From: Corynebacterium kalinowskii
GTDB taxonomy: Bacteria > Actinomycetota > Actinomycetes > Mycobacteriales > Mycobacteriaceae
Length of the DNA stretch: 64,000 bases
Reading direction: 5' to 3'
Assembly (NCBI RefSeq): GCF_009734385.1
Contig: NZ_CP046452.1
Coordinates: forward strand, 186,001-250,000
Each line of letters opens with the position of its first letter. Position 1 is the stretch's first letter. This document shows positions 52,062 to 61,492 of the stretch, one piece after another. The notes beneath the pieces were generated by a model, which saw only the letters and a program-made list of their open reading frames with translations, did not search any database and had not been told where the DNA came from. The translations under genes were made by a program, and so were the position numbers.

Positions 52062-53072
52062 ATGGGCGAATCGGCGCTGCAGCGCATGCGTGCCCACGCG
52101 ATGCAATTCAGGTCGGACCCGGCGGTGTGTGCGCTCATCGAGAGGAGCCGAGAGGTGCCGCGGGTTGGGGCGTGCACCCTGGAGGTTCCTCTGAGCATCA
52201 CGCTTAGCGACGCCCATTCTGTGCACCTCACCTGGCCCGCCATCGGCGTCGATGTGGATGTCATCTTCCTGGTGCATGACGGCCCCCTTGATGCCAAGAC
52301 CCGCGACCGCATCGCGGTGGGTCCCGCGGAGTTCGTCGTGGTGCCTGCCGTCACTGATATACCGATGGCGTGGGATGCGCTCGATCCGGAGCGGCTAGAG
52401 CTCGCTCGCGCACGGAGCCTGTGGCAAGGGCTGGCAGGCCTTGGGCTGCAGCCACCGGAGATGCCTGAATTGACTGCTGGGCAGTGCTCGGCAGTCGTGA
52501 TAGGCCCTGAGGAGGATGACAGGCTGCGCGTTGCTGCCCTTCTGGCAGCGGCTGGAATCGTGGTTGAATCCGGGTTCGGTGCTGACGTGGTGGTGGCAGT
52601 TGCGCCAAAGCGTGGATGGGATCCGCAGGACTATCCGCGTCTTGAGGCGGCGTTTGCTCGAGTGGGGCGGATGGTCATCACTGCGCCACTGCCTCGTTCG
52701 GTGTGCGGGGAAGCCGTGGTGGCCTCGGAAGAGGAGGCGGTGGCCGAGGTGCGTCGACAAGCGCAGTTACCTCCACTAGCACCCCTTCCTGAAGTCAATC
52801 CCGCGGCCTGGGAAAGATGTGCTCACCGGCTGGAGCGGCAATTATTGGTTGCACGACCGGCGCTCATCGATGCCCTGGTTATAACCTTTCTGGTCGGGGT
52901 GGGGCTGATTAGGGTGCTCCCCGTCGGGGTGGCCGTGGTGTTGGCGCTGCTGCTTGGGGTCCTCCGATTGGTTCGAGCGCAGTTGGCAGGGGAGCCACTC
53001 CTGCGACTTTCCGGGGCGCGTTCGCGCGGGGTGTGGCTTCGCCGCAAAATGGCAGGGCTCGGCTGGGGGTGA
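52062..53072 (+). CDS. Hypothetical protein with C-terminal membrane hairpin
   Basis: 336 residues starting MGESALQRMRAHAMQF. A soluble N-terminal part (to about 270) contains SAVVIGPEEDDRLRVAALLAAAGIVVE, which reads like a receiver or CpaE-like nucleotide-independent Rossmann segment, followed by DVVVAVAPKRGWDPQDYPRLEAAF. Two hydrophobic helices at about 275-310 (ALIDALVITFLVGVGLIRVL, VGVAVVLALLLGVLRL) form a membrane hairpin and the C-terminus is basic. No family is recognised with confidence. AGGGGG lies 5 nt before the ATG. Transcribed divergently from trmB. Confidence 0.6.
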   Translation: MGESALQRMRAHAMQFRSDPAVCALIERSREVPRVGACTLEVPLSITLSDAHSVHLTWPAIGVDVDVIFLVHDGPLDAKTRDRIAVGPAEFVVVPAVTDIPMAWDALDPERLELARARSLWQGLAGLGLQPPEMPELTAGQCSAVVIGPEEDDRLRVAALLAAAGIVVESGFGADVVVAVAPKRGWDPQDYPRLEAAFARVGRMVITAPLPRSVCGEAVVASEEEAVAEVRRQAQLPPLAPLPEVNPAAWERCAHRLERQLLVARPALIDALVITFLVGVGLIRVLPVGVAVVLALLLGVLRLVRAQLAGEPLLRLSGARSRGVWLRRKMAGLGWG

Positions 53073-53080
53073 TGTGAGGG

Positions 53081-53401
53081 ATGAAGTGGCTCAACTTTGT
53101 TGAACAGGTGTTGGGTGCGGAGATTGCGTCCACAGACGCTGCAGGTTCGTGGGAGCTTGTCGACGACACCAGCATCACTTACGACGAACAAGGGTTGACG
53201 GTCGTCTCGGATCTGGATGGGGACGGGTTGATCGACCGGGTATCTCGGATGGACTATTCGGGGACATCATGCACGGTAGATCTGTCGGAGTGGGGTGTGC
53301 GGCAGGATGGTCCGCAACGAGGGGCAACCCCCGAAAGGGGGAGAATTGAATCCGATGGAACTCCACAAGACCCCGGTTGGGGAGTCGTAGAGTGGGGGTA
53401 G
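53081..53401 (+). CDS. Small acidic protein with a calcium-binding-type DxDxDG loop
   Basis: 106 residues. The segment VVSDLDGDGLIDRVSRMD contains the D-x-D-G-D-G-x-x-D pattern of EF-hand/thrombospondin-3-like loops. This motif and the following SCTVDLSEW suggest a small secreted or cytoplasmic Ca-binding protein, but no signal peptide is visible. Starts 8 nt after the preceding gene's stop, so the two may be an operon. Function unknown. Confidence 0.55.
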   Translation: MKWLNFVEQVLGAEIASTDAAGSWELVDDTSITYDEQGLTVVSDLDGDGLIDRVSRMDYSGTSCTVDLSEWGVRQDGPQRGATPERGRIESDGTPQDPGWGVVEWG

Positions 53402-53556
53402 TGGACCGGTAATGACAAATTGTGGTTGTTGTCTCATCGACCTTGCACAAAAATGTTGTGGATGTGACTAGTCTTGTTTAGAGAACGGTAAACGAGCCGG
53501 TATTCGTCGACCCAGCGATCGGTTGGGAGTCGGGTATCGAAAAGTCAGGAGAAGCG

Positions 53557-55386
53557 ATGACCGCTGCTGCAATTAAGGGCCTTGAGGGTACCGCCCCAAC
53601 TAAAAACGAAGAGCTGCTGAGCTGGATTGCAGATGCGGCTCAGTTGTTCACCCCGGACAAGGTCGTCTTCGCTGACGGCTCCGAGGAAGAGTGGGCACGA
53701 CTCGGTCAGGAGCTGGTCGAAGCCGGTACCTTCACCAAGCTCAACGACGAAAAGCGACCAAACTCTTTCCTCGCACGTTCCAACCCATCTGACGTGGCTC
53801 GCGTTGAGTCCCGCACCTTCATCTGCACCGAGACCGAGGAGGGCGCTGGCCCTACCAACAACTGGGCTCCGCCAGCTGCCATGAAGGAAGAGATGCTGGA
53901 GCACTACAAGGGCGCGATGAAGGGTCGCACCATGTACGTCGTTCCTTTCTGCATGGGGCCTATCGACGATCCAGAACCAAAGCTCGGTGTCCAGCTCACT
54001 GACTCCGCCTACGTTGTGATGTCCATGCGCATCATGACCCGCATGGGTAAGGAAGCACTGGACAAGATCGGCGAGAACGGCGAGTTCGTGCGTGCCCTGC
54101 ACTCCGTCGGCGCTCCACTTGAGCCAGGCCAGGAAGACGTTGCATGGCCATGCAACGACACCAAGTACATCACCCAGTTCCCTGAGACCCGCGAGATCTG
54201 GTCCTACGGTTCCGGCTACGGCGGAAACGCCATCCTGGCTAAGAAGTGCTACGCACTGCGTATCGCTTCTGCTATGGCACACGACGAAGGCTGGATGGCT
54301 GAGCACATGCTCATCCTGAAGCTCAACTCCCCAGAGGGTAAGAGCTACCACGTCGCCGCTGCCTTCCCATCTGCATGTGGCAAGACCAACCTGGCCATGC
54401 TGCAGCCGACGATTGAAGGCTGGACCGCAGAGGTCCTCGGCGATGACATCGCATGGCTGCACATTCGCGAAGATGGTCGCCTCTACGCTGTGAACCCAGA
54501 AAATGGCTTCTTCGGCGTTGCTCCAGGCACCAACTACGCTTCCAACCCGAACGCAATGCGCACCATGGAGCCGGGCAACGCAATTTTCACCAACGTTGCG
54601 CTCACTGATGACGGCGATGTGTGGTGGGAAGGTCTCGAGGGCAAGCCTGAGCACCTCATCGACTGGAAGGGTAACGAGTGGACCCCAGAGTCCGGCGAGC
54701 TCGCAGCTCACCCGAACTCCCGCTACTGCGTCCCAATCGCACAGTGCCCAGTTGCTGCACCGGAGTACAACGATTGGAAGGGTGTCCCACTGGACGCCAT
54801 CCTCTTCGGTGGCCGTCGCCCAGACACCGTGCCACTGGTCACCCAGGCATTCGACTGGGAGCACGGCACCATGATCGGTACCCTGCTGGCTTCCGGCCAG
54901 ACCGCTGCCGCTGCTGAAGCCAAGGTTGGTTCCCTGCGCCACGACCCAATGGCCATGCTGCCATTCATCGGTTACAACGCCGGTGACTACCTGCAGCACT
55001 GGATCGACATGGGCCGCAAGGGTGGCGACAAGATGCCAGCTATCTTCCTGGTCAACTGGTTCCGCCGTGGCGAAGACGGTCGCTTCCTGTGGCCTGGCTT
55101 CGGCGACAACTCCCGCGTGCTGAAGTGGATCATCGACCGCGTTGAAGGCCGCGTCGAAGCCGAAGAGACCGTTGCTGGTCTTACCGCACGAGTTGAGGAT
55201 CTGGACCTCACCGGCCTGGACACCCCAGTCGAGGACGTCAAGGAAGCCCTGTCTGCTCCAGCCGAGCAGTGGGCAAACGATGTCGCCGACAATGAAGAGT
55301 GGCTCACCTTCCTGGGACCAAAGGTTCCTGCAGAGATCCACGCACAGTTCGAGGCTCTGAAGAAGCGCATCGCTGACGCTTCCTAG
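53557..55386 (+). CDS. pck: Phosphoenolpyruvate carboxykinase (GTP)
   Basis: 609-residue GTP-dependent enzyme converting oxaloacetate to phosphoenolpyruvate, the entry of gluconeogenesis. The GTP-type P-loop [12 protein letters not shown] lies at residues 270-281 with the hyper-reactive Cys274; GEGAGP-like ([10 protein letters not shown]) and [12 protein letters not shown] regions are also present. AGGAG lies 6 nt before ATG 53557. The 155 bp upstream, after the small acidic gene, hold the promoter; I see no clear known operator. Confidence 0.96.
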   Translation: MTAAAIKGLEGTAPTKNEELLSWIADAAQLFTPDKVVFADGSEEEWARLGQELVEAGTFTKLNDEKRPNSFLARSNPSDVARVESRTFICTETEEGAGPTNNWAPPAAMKEEMLEHYKGAMKGRTMYVVPFCMGPIDDPEPKLGVQLTDSAYVVMSMRIMTRMGKEALDKIGENGEFVRALHSVGAPLEPGQEDVAWPCNDTKYITQFPETREIWSYGSGYGGNAILAKKCYALRIASAMAHDEGWMAEHMLILKLNSPEGKSYHVAAAFPSACGKTNLAMLQPTIEGWTAEVLGDDIAWLHIREDGRLYAVNPENGFFGVAPGTNYASNPNAMRTMEPGNAIFTNVALTDDGDVWWEGLEGKPEHLIDWKGNEWTPESGELAAHPNSRYCVPIAQCPVAAPEYNDWKGVPLDAILFGGRRPDTVPLVTQAFDWEHGTMIGTLLASGQTAAAAEAKVGSLRHDPMAMLPFIGYNAGDYLQHWIDMGRKGGDKMPAIFLVNWFRRGEDGRFLWPGFGDNSRVLKWIIDRVEGRVEAEETVAGLTARVEDLDLTGLDTPVEDVKEALSAPAEQWANDVADNEEWLTFLGPKVPAEIHAQFEALKKRIADAS

Positions 55387-55394
55387 CACCCACC

Positions 55395-55460
55395 GCCGAA
55401 TCTGGTTAAGCAGACTGTAGAAATCGCCGAAATGCGATGGTTTGCTTAACCAGATTCGGC
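55395..55460. repeat. Palindromic element, family member 2, between convergent genes
   Basis: Perfect 18-bp arms 55395-55412 and 55443-55460 (GCCGAATCTGGTTAAGCA). The loop side carries CTGTAGAAAT, shared with the element at 4555-4614. It fills the space between pck and the convergent methyltransferase gene. Confidence 0.75.
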
Positions 55461-55464
55461 ATTT

Positions 55465-56223
55465 CTAGTCTTTCTGAAGCACGATAACCAGGTTGCTGAC
55501 CAGGAATTCGCGGAGCACAGGAATATGGACCAGCCACCAGACCCACCGCGGGTGGTAACGGGGGAACAGTCCGACGCAGGTGGCGCCAGGCAACGAGCGC
55601 GCCCAGCGGATGCCTTCGGCACAAGACACATCAAACAGAGATTCCCCAAAGACGTTCTTGGGTGGGTGTCCGTGCGTCCGCGTGTAGCGGTCACGTGCCC
55701 AGGCCCCTGACACGTAGTGTTGCCACAGCCCCGTCTCGTGCCCGCCGAATGGCCCGAGCCAGACGGTGTAGCTGAGGACGACGAGCCCGCCGGGGCGGGT
55801 AACTCGCAGCATTTCTGAGCCCATTGTCCAGGGCTCAGGCACATGCTCGGCCACGTTGGAGGAATAAACCATGTCGAAAGAATCAGCTGCGAAGGGCAGG
55901 CACTGGCCGTCAGCGCGGACACTGGAAACATGAGGCAGCCCGGCTGCATGGAGTTCGACTGCGGATGGTTCCACGCTGACGTAGTCAGTGTTGGCAAAAG
56001 CATCGGCGAAATAACCGGGGCCGCCGCCGACATCGAGGACGCGGGAGCCAGCCAGCTCGACTCCGCGAATATCTCTAGACAGGGCATCGAGCTGAGCGTA
56101 GGTGTCGGCTGCCAGATCACTGTAAAAGCGGTTGGGGGCCGTTTGCTCGGTGGGGAAGGAGCTGAGCAACCGGAGGGATCGACCCAGCGTCGCCAAGCGG
56201 CGGGCGTGATTCAGTTTCGGCAC
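55465..56223 (-). CDS. SAM-dependent methyltransferase (Rv0224c-like)
   Basis: 252 residues, class I methyltransferase: VLDVGGGPGYFADAF (motif I), VSSVRADGQCLPFAADSFDMVYSS (motif II-III) and NVAEHVPEPW. It may methylate a lipid or glycan of the envelope, judged by its neighbours; substrate unknown. GTG 56223 lies 6 nt after a consensus-like TACAAT (complement of 56230-56235), a strong leaderless start. Divergent from the GT4 gene. Confidence 0.85.
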   Translation of the reverse strand: MPKLNHARRLATLGRSLRLLSSFPTEQTAPNRFYSDLAADTYAQLDALSRDIRGVELAGSRVLDVGGGPGYFADAFANTDYVSVEPSAVELHAAGLPHVSSVRADGQCLPFAADSFDMVYSSNVAEHVPEPWTMGSEMLRVTRPGGLVVLSYTVWLGPFGGHETGLWQHYVSGAWARDRYTRTHGHPPKNVFGESLFDVSCAEGIRWARSLPGATCVGLFPRYHPRWVWWLVHIPVLREFLVSNLVIVLQKD

Positions 56224-56249
56224 AAGAGCATTGTAGGCTGTGCACAGTC
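56224..56249. promoter_or_regulatory. Compact divergent promoter, methyltransferase / GT4
   Basis: The 26-bp gap carries minus -10 TACAAT (complement of 56230-56235) and plus -10 TAGGCT (56234-56239), overlapping by two bases. The first predicts a leaderless mRNA; the second a leader of only a few nucleotides. Confidence 0.5.
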
Positions 56250-57380
56250 ATGAACATTCTTTTGCTGTGCTGGCGCGACACCGAACACCCTCAAGGTGGC
56301 GGCAGCGAACGATACCTGGAACGGGTGGCCGAGTACCTAGCTGCTCAGGGCCACCGCGTTCGCTACCGCACGGCCAGCATCCCCGGTCAGCCACACCGAC
56401 AATACAAGGGTGGGGTGCAGTTCCTGCGTCGGGGCGGACGGATGTCCGTATATGTGACAGCAGCGCTGGAGATGCTGCTTGGCCGGTACCGGGATGTAGA
56501 CGTTGTGGTGGATACCCAAAACGGAATCCCGTTCTTTGCCACGTGGTGGCTGCGTCGCCCGACCGTCGTGCTGACGCACCATTGCCACCGCGAACAGTGG
56601 CCGGTAGCCGGCCCGTTTCTCGCCCGCGTGGGCTGGTTCTTGGAAAGCCGAATCGCGCCGTGGGCATATCGGGCATCGCAGTACATCACGGTGTCAGAGC
56701 CATCGGCGCAGGAGCTCACCGAGCTCGGAGTCGCCTCTGAGCGGATCTCCATTGTCCGAAATGGCCTCGATCCGCTGCCAGTATTCGAACCGTTGAAGCA
56801 GGACGACAAACTGCACCTGGTGACATTGTCGCGCCTCGTGCCGCACAAGCAAATTGAACACGCGATGGACGTGGTCGCTGCCCTGTCACCGCAGCACTAC
56901 GTCGTCCTAGACGTCATCGGTTCGGGCTGGTGGGAGAAGCAACTGCGCGACTACGCGAAGTCCATCGGGGTGAGTGATCGAGTGATCTTCCACGGTCATG
57001 TGTCCGAGCAGACCAAGCATGCCCTCCTTGATCGCGCGGCGGTTCAGCTCATGCCGAGTCGTAAAGAAGGATGGGGTTTGGCAGTCATGGAGGCAGGGCA
57101 GCACGCCGTGCCGACCATCGGCTACCGACATTCGGCTGGCTTGCGCGATTCCATCCACGATGGTCGCACCGGCATTCTGGTCCGCGATAAAGCCGAGCTC
57201 ATCCGCGCAACCTTTGATCTGATCACGGATCCGGAGTGCCGTGAAAATCTCGGCCGCGCCGCTCAGGAACGTTCGGCGGAGTTTTCCTGGGAGCTTACTG
57301 GCCAGCAGGTGCTCGACGTGCTCGAGCGGGTACAAGCAGGCTCGCTGCCCCCAAAGCAAGCCAGCTCAGCAGCAAACTAA
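56250..57380 (+). CDS. GT4-family glycosyltransferase
   Basis: 376 residues, GT-B fold. N-terminal LCWRDTEHPQGGGSERYL (Gly-rich loop), then VTLSRLVPHKQIEHAMDVVAAL, and the C-terminal nucleotide-sugar pocket PSRKEGWGLAVMEAGQHAVPTIGY (E-x7-E motif). Counterpart of Rv0225. It probably adds a hexose or mannose to a lipid carrier; acceptor unknown. The 3' end overlaps the convergent membrane protein by 86 bp. Confidence 0.87.
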   Translation: MNILLLCWRDTEHPQGGGSERYLERVAEYLAAQGHRVRYRTASIPGQPHRQYKGGVQFLRRGGRMSVYVTAALEMLLGRYRDVDVVVDTQNGIPFFATWWLRRPTVVLTHHCHREQWPVAGPFLARVGWFLESRIAPWAYRASQYITVSEPSAQELTELGVASERISIVRNGLDPLPVFEPLKQDDKLHLVTLSRLVPHKQIEHAMDVVAALSPQHYVVLDVIGSGWWEKQLRDYAKSIGVSDRVIFHGHVSEQTKHALLDRAAVQLMPSRKEGWGLAVMEAGQHAVPTIGYRHSAGLRDSIHDGRTGILVRDKAELIRATFDLITDPECRENLGRAAQERSAEFSWELTGQQVLDVLERVQAGSLPPKQASSAAN

Positions 57381-58770
57381 GGCCCAGCCACCAGCGCCAG
57401 CTCGGCCGAGTCGGCGGTGCCAGTTCGGTCACTGCGCCGTCGTAGATCACCCCAACGCCGAGCGAAGCGAGACCCTCGAGGTCGCCCCGATTGTAGAGCT
57501 CGGTGGCTTGGGTGAAGCGGGGGGACGGGGCGTCGACAAGCGTGCCATCCACGCGCAGCTCCCCATTTTCCACCATCGACACCGCCTTGACCAGCGGGTT
57601 CACTGATCCATCGCGGGTCAAGGTGCCGAGCCCAGGCACGAACACATCGCGTCCCTTCGCCGCTTCCTGCAGCGTGGCCAGGGTGGGCGGTTCGGGCACC
57701 GGCTGTAGCTTGTCGACGGCCAACGGCGCGTCCCACACGTGCAGCACCGCAGCTAGCAGTCCCACCACAACGAGGGAAACGGGCCTGACGCGCGCGGCGA
57801 GGAACGCGTACGCCGGGATGGCGAACAAAACGAGTTTGTGGGAGTCACGGAACAGCGCCGCGCCGGGAACAGCGCCGACGAGGGTTTCCGCCAGGCGGGG
57901 CGCAAAGGTGAGGAGGATCGCCCCGCAGATGCCGAAAATGGCCAGCGCGGTCAGGCGCTTCGGAATTCGACGCATCTGACTAGCCAGGATGACGAACAGG
58001 AGCACGCCTGCCAAGGCGAAGCCGGACTCTCGGGAAGCGGGGACTGCGGCGCTATTCCAGATTCCGCCCAAGCCCAGGACGGCGCCGACCGTGCCCACGA
58101 GGTGCTCGGCGCGCGCTGCGAAGCTGCTGCCACCTGCGGGGAGGGCCGGGGGAGCGGCGAGGATGCTCGGGATGAGCCAGGGGAGCGTTAGCAGGAGCCC
58201 GTAGGCGAGGATGGGGCGTCGAAAAGCGGCGGTGAGCGCGACAATCAGCGCGACAACGGCGCCCGTTGGGGTGAGGGAGGCGAGCCACATCGCAGGAAGG
58301 AGCAGACGGTAGGTGCCGGAGAGCGACCACACGGCAATTCCCGGCAGAAGCCAGGCGGCGATCACCAGCGACCACTGTCCCTGCAGCAGGCGTTCGACCA
58401 CGAAGGGGTTAACCAGGGTGATCGTCAGAGCCAGCAGGGTCGCGGGCTTGCTGGCAGCACAGTGACGCGCGACGTGGACAGCGCCGAGGGCACCGAGTGT
58501 GGCGGCTATGACGAGGAGACCGCGGGCAAACCAGGAGGCATCGATCACCGTGCCGACGAGTGCAAGCAGTCCGTCCTGCGGAGCATTGCGGGCAGGGAGG
58601 TCACCGAAGCCAAGCGCGGATTCGGACAAGGCCGGGTGGGCGATCACCGCCATGTCCCGGTGCAGCAATATTCCGGGCAGCGCGAACGGCCACAGCAGTG
58701 AGCCGATGAGCAGCACTGACCAGGCCACCGCCAGACCGGGCCACAGCGAGAGCTTCATGCGCTGCACCAC
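57295..58770 (-). CDS. Large polytopic membrane protein (Rv0226c-like)
   Basis: 491 residues with 10-11 membrane helices, then a soluble C-terminal part (about 355-455; AVDKLQPVPEPP, VFVPGLGTLTRDGSV) and a last helix. Its arrangement of short loops with HCAASKPATL and LPAGGSSFAARAEHL resembles a GT-C glycosyltransferase without a recognisable catalytic Asp pair. Position between the GT4 gene and the DUF3068 gene matches Rv0226c/NCgl2761. GTG 58770 is used (2 nt after the upstream stop); ATG 58758 is also possible. Confidence 0.75.
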   Translation of the reverse strand: MVQRMKLSLWPGLAVAWSVLLIGSLLWPFALPGILLHRDMAVIAHPALSESALGFGDLPARNAPQDGLLALVGTVIDASWFARGLLVIAATLGALGAVHVARHCAASKPATLLALTITLVNPFVVERLLQGQWSLVIAAWLLPGIAVWSLSGTYRLLLPAMWLASLTPTGAVVALIVALTAAFRRPILAYGLLLTLPWLIPSILAAPPALPAGGSSFAARAEHLVGTVGAVLGLGGIWNSAAVPASRESGFALAGVLLFVILASQMRRIPKRLTALAIFGICGAILLTFAPRLAETLVGAVPGAALFRDSHKLVLFAIPAYAFLAARVRPVSLVVVGLLAAVLHVWDAPLAVDKLQPVPEPPTLATLQEAAKGRDVFVPGLGTLTRDGSVNPLVKAVSMVENGELRVDGTLVDAPSPRFTQATELYNRGDLEGLASLGVGVIYDGAVTELAPPTRPSWRWWLGLSLLLSWLALGAASLLVPARARRAPAGQ

Positions 58771-58772
58771 GT

Positions 58773-59819
58773 TTAGTCCCGGCGACGCAGGTAGTAGATT
58801 CCAAGCACAACAAGGGCGGCCGAAGCGATGGTCGCGAAGAGCAGTGCGACGGACACCGTCTTAAGGGTGGTCAGGCCATCGGAAGCGCGCTCCCACATCG
58901 CCTTGGTGGTCGGCTCGTCCCAACGCAGCGTTGCGTTGAACAGCGTAAGTCCGGAATCAACAGATACCTGCTGCGCTTCGATTGCGTCTCGTGCCAGAAA
59001 AACGTGCGGGATCTCGAGGCTATCGACGATCGTGCCGGTTTTGGGCTCGACCCACAGTGTTCGGGTCATGGAGTAGTACTGGTTCATCACCACGGTGTTG
59101 CCTGCAGTCAGTCCCTGCGTCGCGATTTCTTCCGGGCTGTAGAACTGGTTCGCCAGGCCTTTGATAGTACCGGTCCCCAACTCAATGGGGTCAAGTTTTT
59201 GATGGAAGCGGTATACCGTCACGCCGCCAATGGTTTCACGGTCTTGGAAATCAATCGGGGTTGTAGTGGCCGAGAATTTGTCAAAGTAACGGAAGCTGCG
59301 GAATTCCGTAGCGAACGGGAAAGAATACTGCAGGCCATCACGGACCTGCGCGGAGGAGTCGTGCGTAAAGCCGGGCAACGGGGACTCGGACTTCAGGGAA
59401 GCCACCGGCTGGTCCACAGGAAAGGACGAGTGTCGGATCAAACGGACACTGTCCTGTGAGGTGAACAAGGTCTGACCAGAATCGGTGCTCATCGATTCAT
59501 CCACCACATACAGCGCTTCCTTGGGATTATCGCTCTGGTGAGCGGTAATCTTCTTCGAGTTGCTCACCAGTGGGTGGGCAAGGAAGCAATCGAGAGCAAG
59601 AGTAGTGACGCACTCAGGTGAGTCCACGAGTGGGGTGCGGTTGTTCCAGGCGGTGGCGTCGAAAAGCGTGGCGTCGGCCGGCTCCGAAGTGATCTGCAGG
59701 GATTCATCGACGGGCAGCAGGCGCACCTGCTCAGTGGCCAGGTTCGGTCCGACTGACCTGAGTAGAAGTAGCGCCAGTGCCAGGGTGAATGCCAACGCAG
59801 CTTTGGCTTTTTTCGTCAC
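58773..59819 (-). CDS. DUF3068 protein, PgfA/LmcA type
   Basis: 348 residues. N-terminal helix (ALAFTLALALLLLRSVGP), a large beta-rich periplasmic domain, and a C-terminal helix (VALLFATIASAALVVLGIYYL) followed by RRRD. Ortholog by order of MSMEG_0317/NCgl2760, reported to affect lipomannan maturation and, as polar growth factor PgfA, to bind MmpL3 and trehalose monomycolate. GTG 59819 with GGAAAGG 8 nt upstream is preferred over TTG 59846. It lies in the same divergent unit as the TmaT-like gene. Confidence 0.82.
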   Translation of the reverse strand: MTKKAKAALAFTLALALLLLRSVGPNLATEQVRLLPVDESLQITSEPADATLFDATAWNNRTPLVDSPECVTTLALDCFLAHPLVSNSKKITAHQSDNPKEALYVVDESMSTDSGQTLFTSQDSVRLIRHSSFPVDQPVASLKSESPLPGFTHDSSAQVRDGLQYSFPFATEFRSFRYFDKFSATTTPIDFQDRETIGGVTVYRFHQKLDPIELGTGTIKGLANQFYSPEEIATQGLTAGNTVVMNQYYSMTRTLWVEPKTGTIVDSLEIPHVFLARDAIEAQQVSVDSGLTLFNATLRWDEPTTKAMWERASDGLTTLKTVSVALLFATIASAALVVLGIYYLRRRD

Positions 59820-59865
59820 CGGGCGCGCCTTTCCGTTAGGATCCAAGAGGTCAAAGGAGGAACAA

Positions 59866-60927
59866 GTGTCAACGGGTCAAGCTTACCGGGCGTCCTCCTC
59901 ATTCATCCCCTCGCTCGAGGGGCTGCGCGCCGTGGCGGCTTTCGGCATCATGCTCACCCACGTTGCCTTCCAGACGGGTGTGCGCCCGGATTCGATCCTC
60001 GCGCGCTTCGATTTCTTTGTTCCCGTCTTTTTTGCGCTGTCCGCATTCCTGCTGTGGCGTCGTTACCGAATGACAGCTGATTGGCGCGGCTACCTGTGGC
60101 ACCGCGCCCTGCGCATTCTGCCTGCTTATTGGCTCACCGTGGCCGGCGTGTTCCTCCTGCTTCCTGATGCTTTCGGCACCGGTTCAGCAGCAGTGGTGGC
60201 GAACCTGTTTCTGGCGCAGATCTACGTCCCTGATGCCCTCGCGCCGGGCCTCACCCACTTGTGGTCGCTCTGCGTGGAGGCGGCGTTCTACCTGGTGCTG
60301 CCCCTCATCGCGCTCGCTTTACGACGCCACCAACCCCGCCACCGCATCGCCCTCATCCTTACCTTCAGCGCGCTTTCCCTCGGCTGGTCTTTTCTGCCCT
60401 TCGTGGTGGCCAGTCCTGCGCCGGGCATGGCAAACCTACAAATCTTCCCCATTTCCTACGCGCTGTGGTTTGCCATAGGGCTCATCGCTGCTGAGTTGGA
60501 AGGTCGGGTGTTTGTGCCGGGGCCGGTCTGGCCGTATTGGGTGTTAGCACTGGTGGTGGCGTGGGTAGCGGCCCAGCCTTGGTTCGGTCCGCTTGGCTTG
60601 GTTCACCCAACGCCAGGGGAATTCTTGCGTCGCGTCCTCGCTGGCGCTGTCTTCGGCGCGCTGTTCTTTCTACCTGTGGCCTGGGGGCAACGCCCAGGTG
60701 TGCTGAGCTCTCGTACCATGCGATTGCTGGGCGCCTGGTCCTACGGCATTTTTCTGTGGCACGTGCCGATGCTGTCTTGGGTGTTTCCGCTGCTCGGAAT
60801 CCTGCCCTTTAGTGGGAATTTCTGGTTGGTGCTGCTGGTGACGGTGTTGCTGACCGTGCCGGTGGCGGCCGCTAGTTACTACTTTGTGGAGCGTCCGGTT
60901 GCTCGGTGGGGACGGCGCGGTAGGTAG
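59866..60927 (+). CDS. tmaT: Acyltransferase family 3 protein, TmaT-like
   Basis: 353 residues with about ten membrane helices. Acyltransferase-3 hallmarks: SLEGLRAVAAFGIMLTHVAF (catalytic His), FVPVFFALSAFLLWRRY, HLWSLCVEAAFYLVLPL and LGAWSYGIFLWHVPM. TmaT acetylates trehalose monomycolate before MmpL3 transport in Corynebacterium; the assignment rests on neighbours (NCgl2759 beside NCgl2760). GTG 59866 is chosen for AAAGGAGG at the right spacing. The 3' end overlaps the convergent TetR gene by 56 bp. Confidence 0.82.
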   Translation: MSTGQAYRASSSFIPSLEGLRAVAAFGIMLTHVAFQTGVRPDSILARFDFFVPVFFALSAFLLWRRYRMTADWRGYLWHRALRILPAYWLTVAGVFLLLPDAFGTGSAAVVANLFLAQIYVPDALAPGLTHLWSLCVEAAFYLVLPLIALALRRHQPRHRIALILTFSALSLGWSFLPFVVASPAPGMANLQIFPISYALWFAIGLIAAELEGRVFVPGPVWPYWVLALVVAWVAAQPWFGPLGLVHPTPGEFLRRVLAGAVFGALFFLPVAWGQRPGVLSSRTMRLLGAWSYGIFLWHVPMLSWVFPLLGILPFSGNFWLVLLVTVLLTVPVAAASYYFVERPVARWGRRGR

Positions 60928-61477
60928 GCAGGACAATCGTGTCGACGATGTCCTCGATGGTGTCATCGCTAGCGGTTCCCTGGGACAGCAGTTCGATCAT
61001 GAGACAGCTAAACGGCAACCGAATCAGGCGTTCTGACGTTATTGGGCACGGGAGTTCACCGCGCTCAACCGCGCTGGCTACATGGTGGCCGATTGCTTGC
61101 AGGGCGGGAGAAAACGCGCTGCCGGAAATCTTGGCTCGCAGCTCTGGAGTCGACTCAGCAATCAAACCCATTGACGTGTCGATTCCCAATTCATCGACGT
61201 TGGCGCGCACCAAGCGCAGCGTTGCGATGAGGTTCTCCCGCAACGTGGGGAAGTTGTGAGAGGCCAACTGGAAGGTCGCACGCCGAGCGATGGCGGCGTA
61301 AACCATCTCGGGGCGGGTCGGGAAGCGCCGGTAGAGCACCGGTTTGCTCGTTTGGGCGCGCCGGGCGACGCCCTCGTACGTGACCCCTTGGTAGCCGACG
61401 GCTTTGATTTCGGAAAGGACGGCGTCGGCGATGGCGTCGAGAAGCTGCTCTCCAGTGCGGCGGGTCTGTTGGCTCAT
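60872..61477 (-). CDS. TetR-family regulator
   Basis: 201 residues. N-terminal HTH (YEGVARRAQTSKPVLYRRFPTRPEMV), helical ligand-binding domain behind. ATG 61477 is chosen, because TATGCT (complement of 61484-61489) lies 6 nt upstream (leaderless), instead of ATG 61492. It faces the permease gene and the two operators at 61493-61548, so it is expected to repress both directions. Ligand unknown. Confidence 0.88.
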   Translation of the reverse strand: MSQQTRRTGEQLLDAIADAVLSEIKAVGYQGVTYEGVARRAQTSKPVLYRRFPTRPEMVYAAIARRATFQLASHNFPTLRENLIATLRLVRANVDELGIDTSMGLIAESTPELRAKISGSAFSPALQAIGHHVASAVERGELPCPITSERLIRLPFSCLMIELLSQGTASDDTIEDIVDTIVLPTYRAVPTEQPDAPQSSN

Positions 61478-61492
61478 ATCCCCAGCATACAT

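Noticed and set aside
53545..55389. 614-codon minus-strand frame
   Set aside because: Shadow of pck; the plus frame carries all PEPCK motifs.
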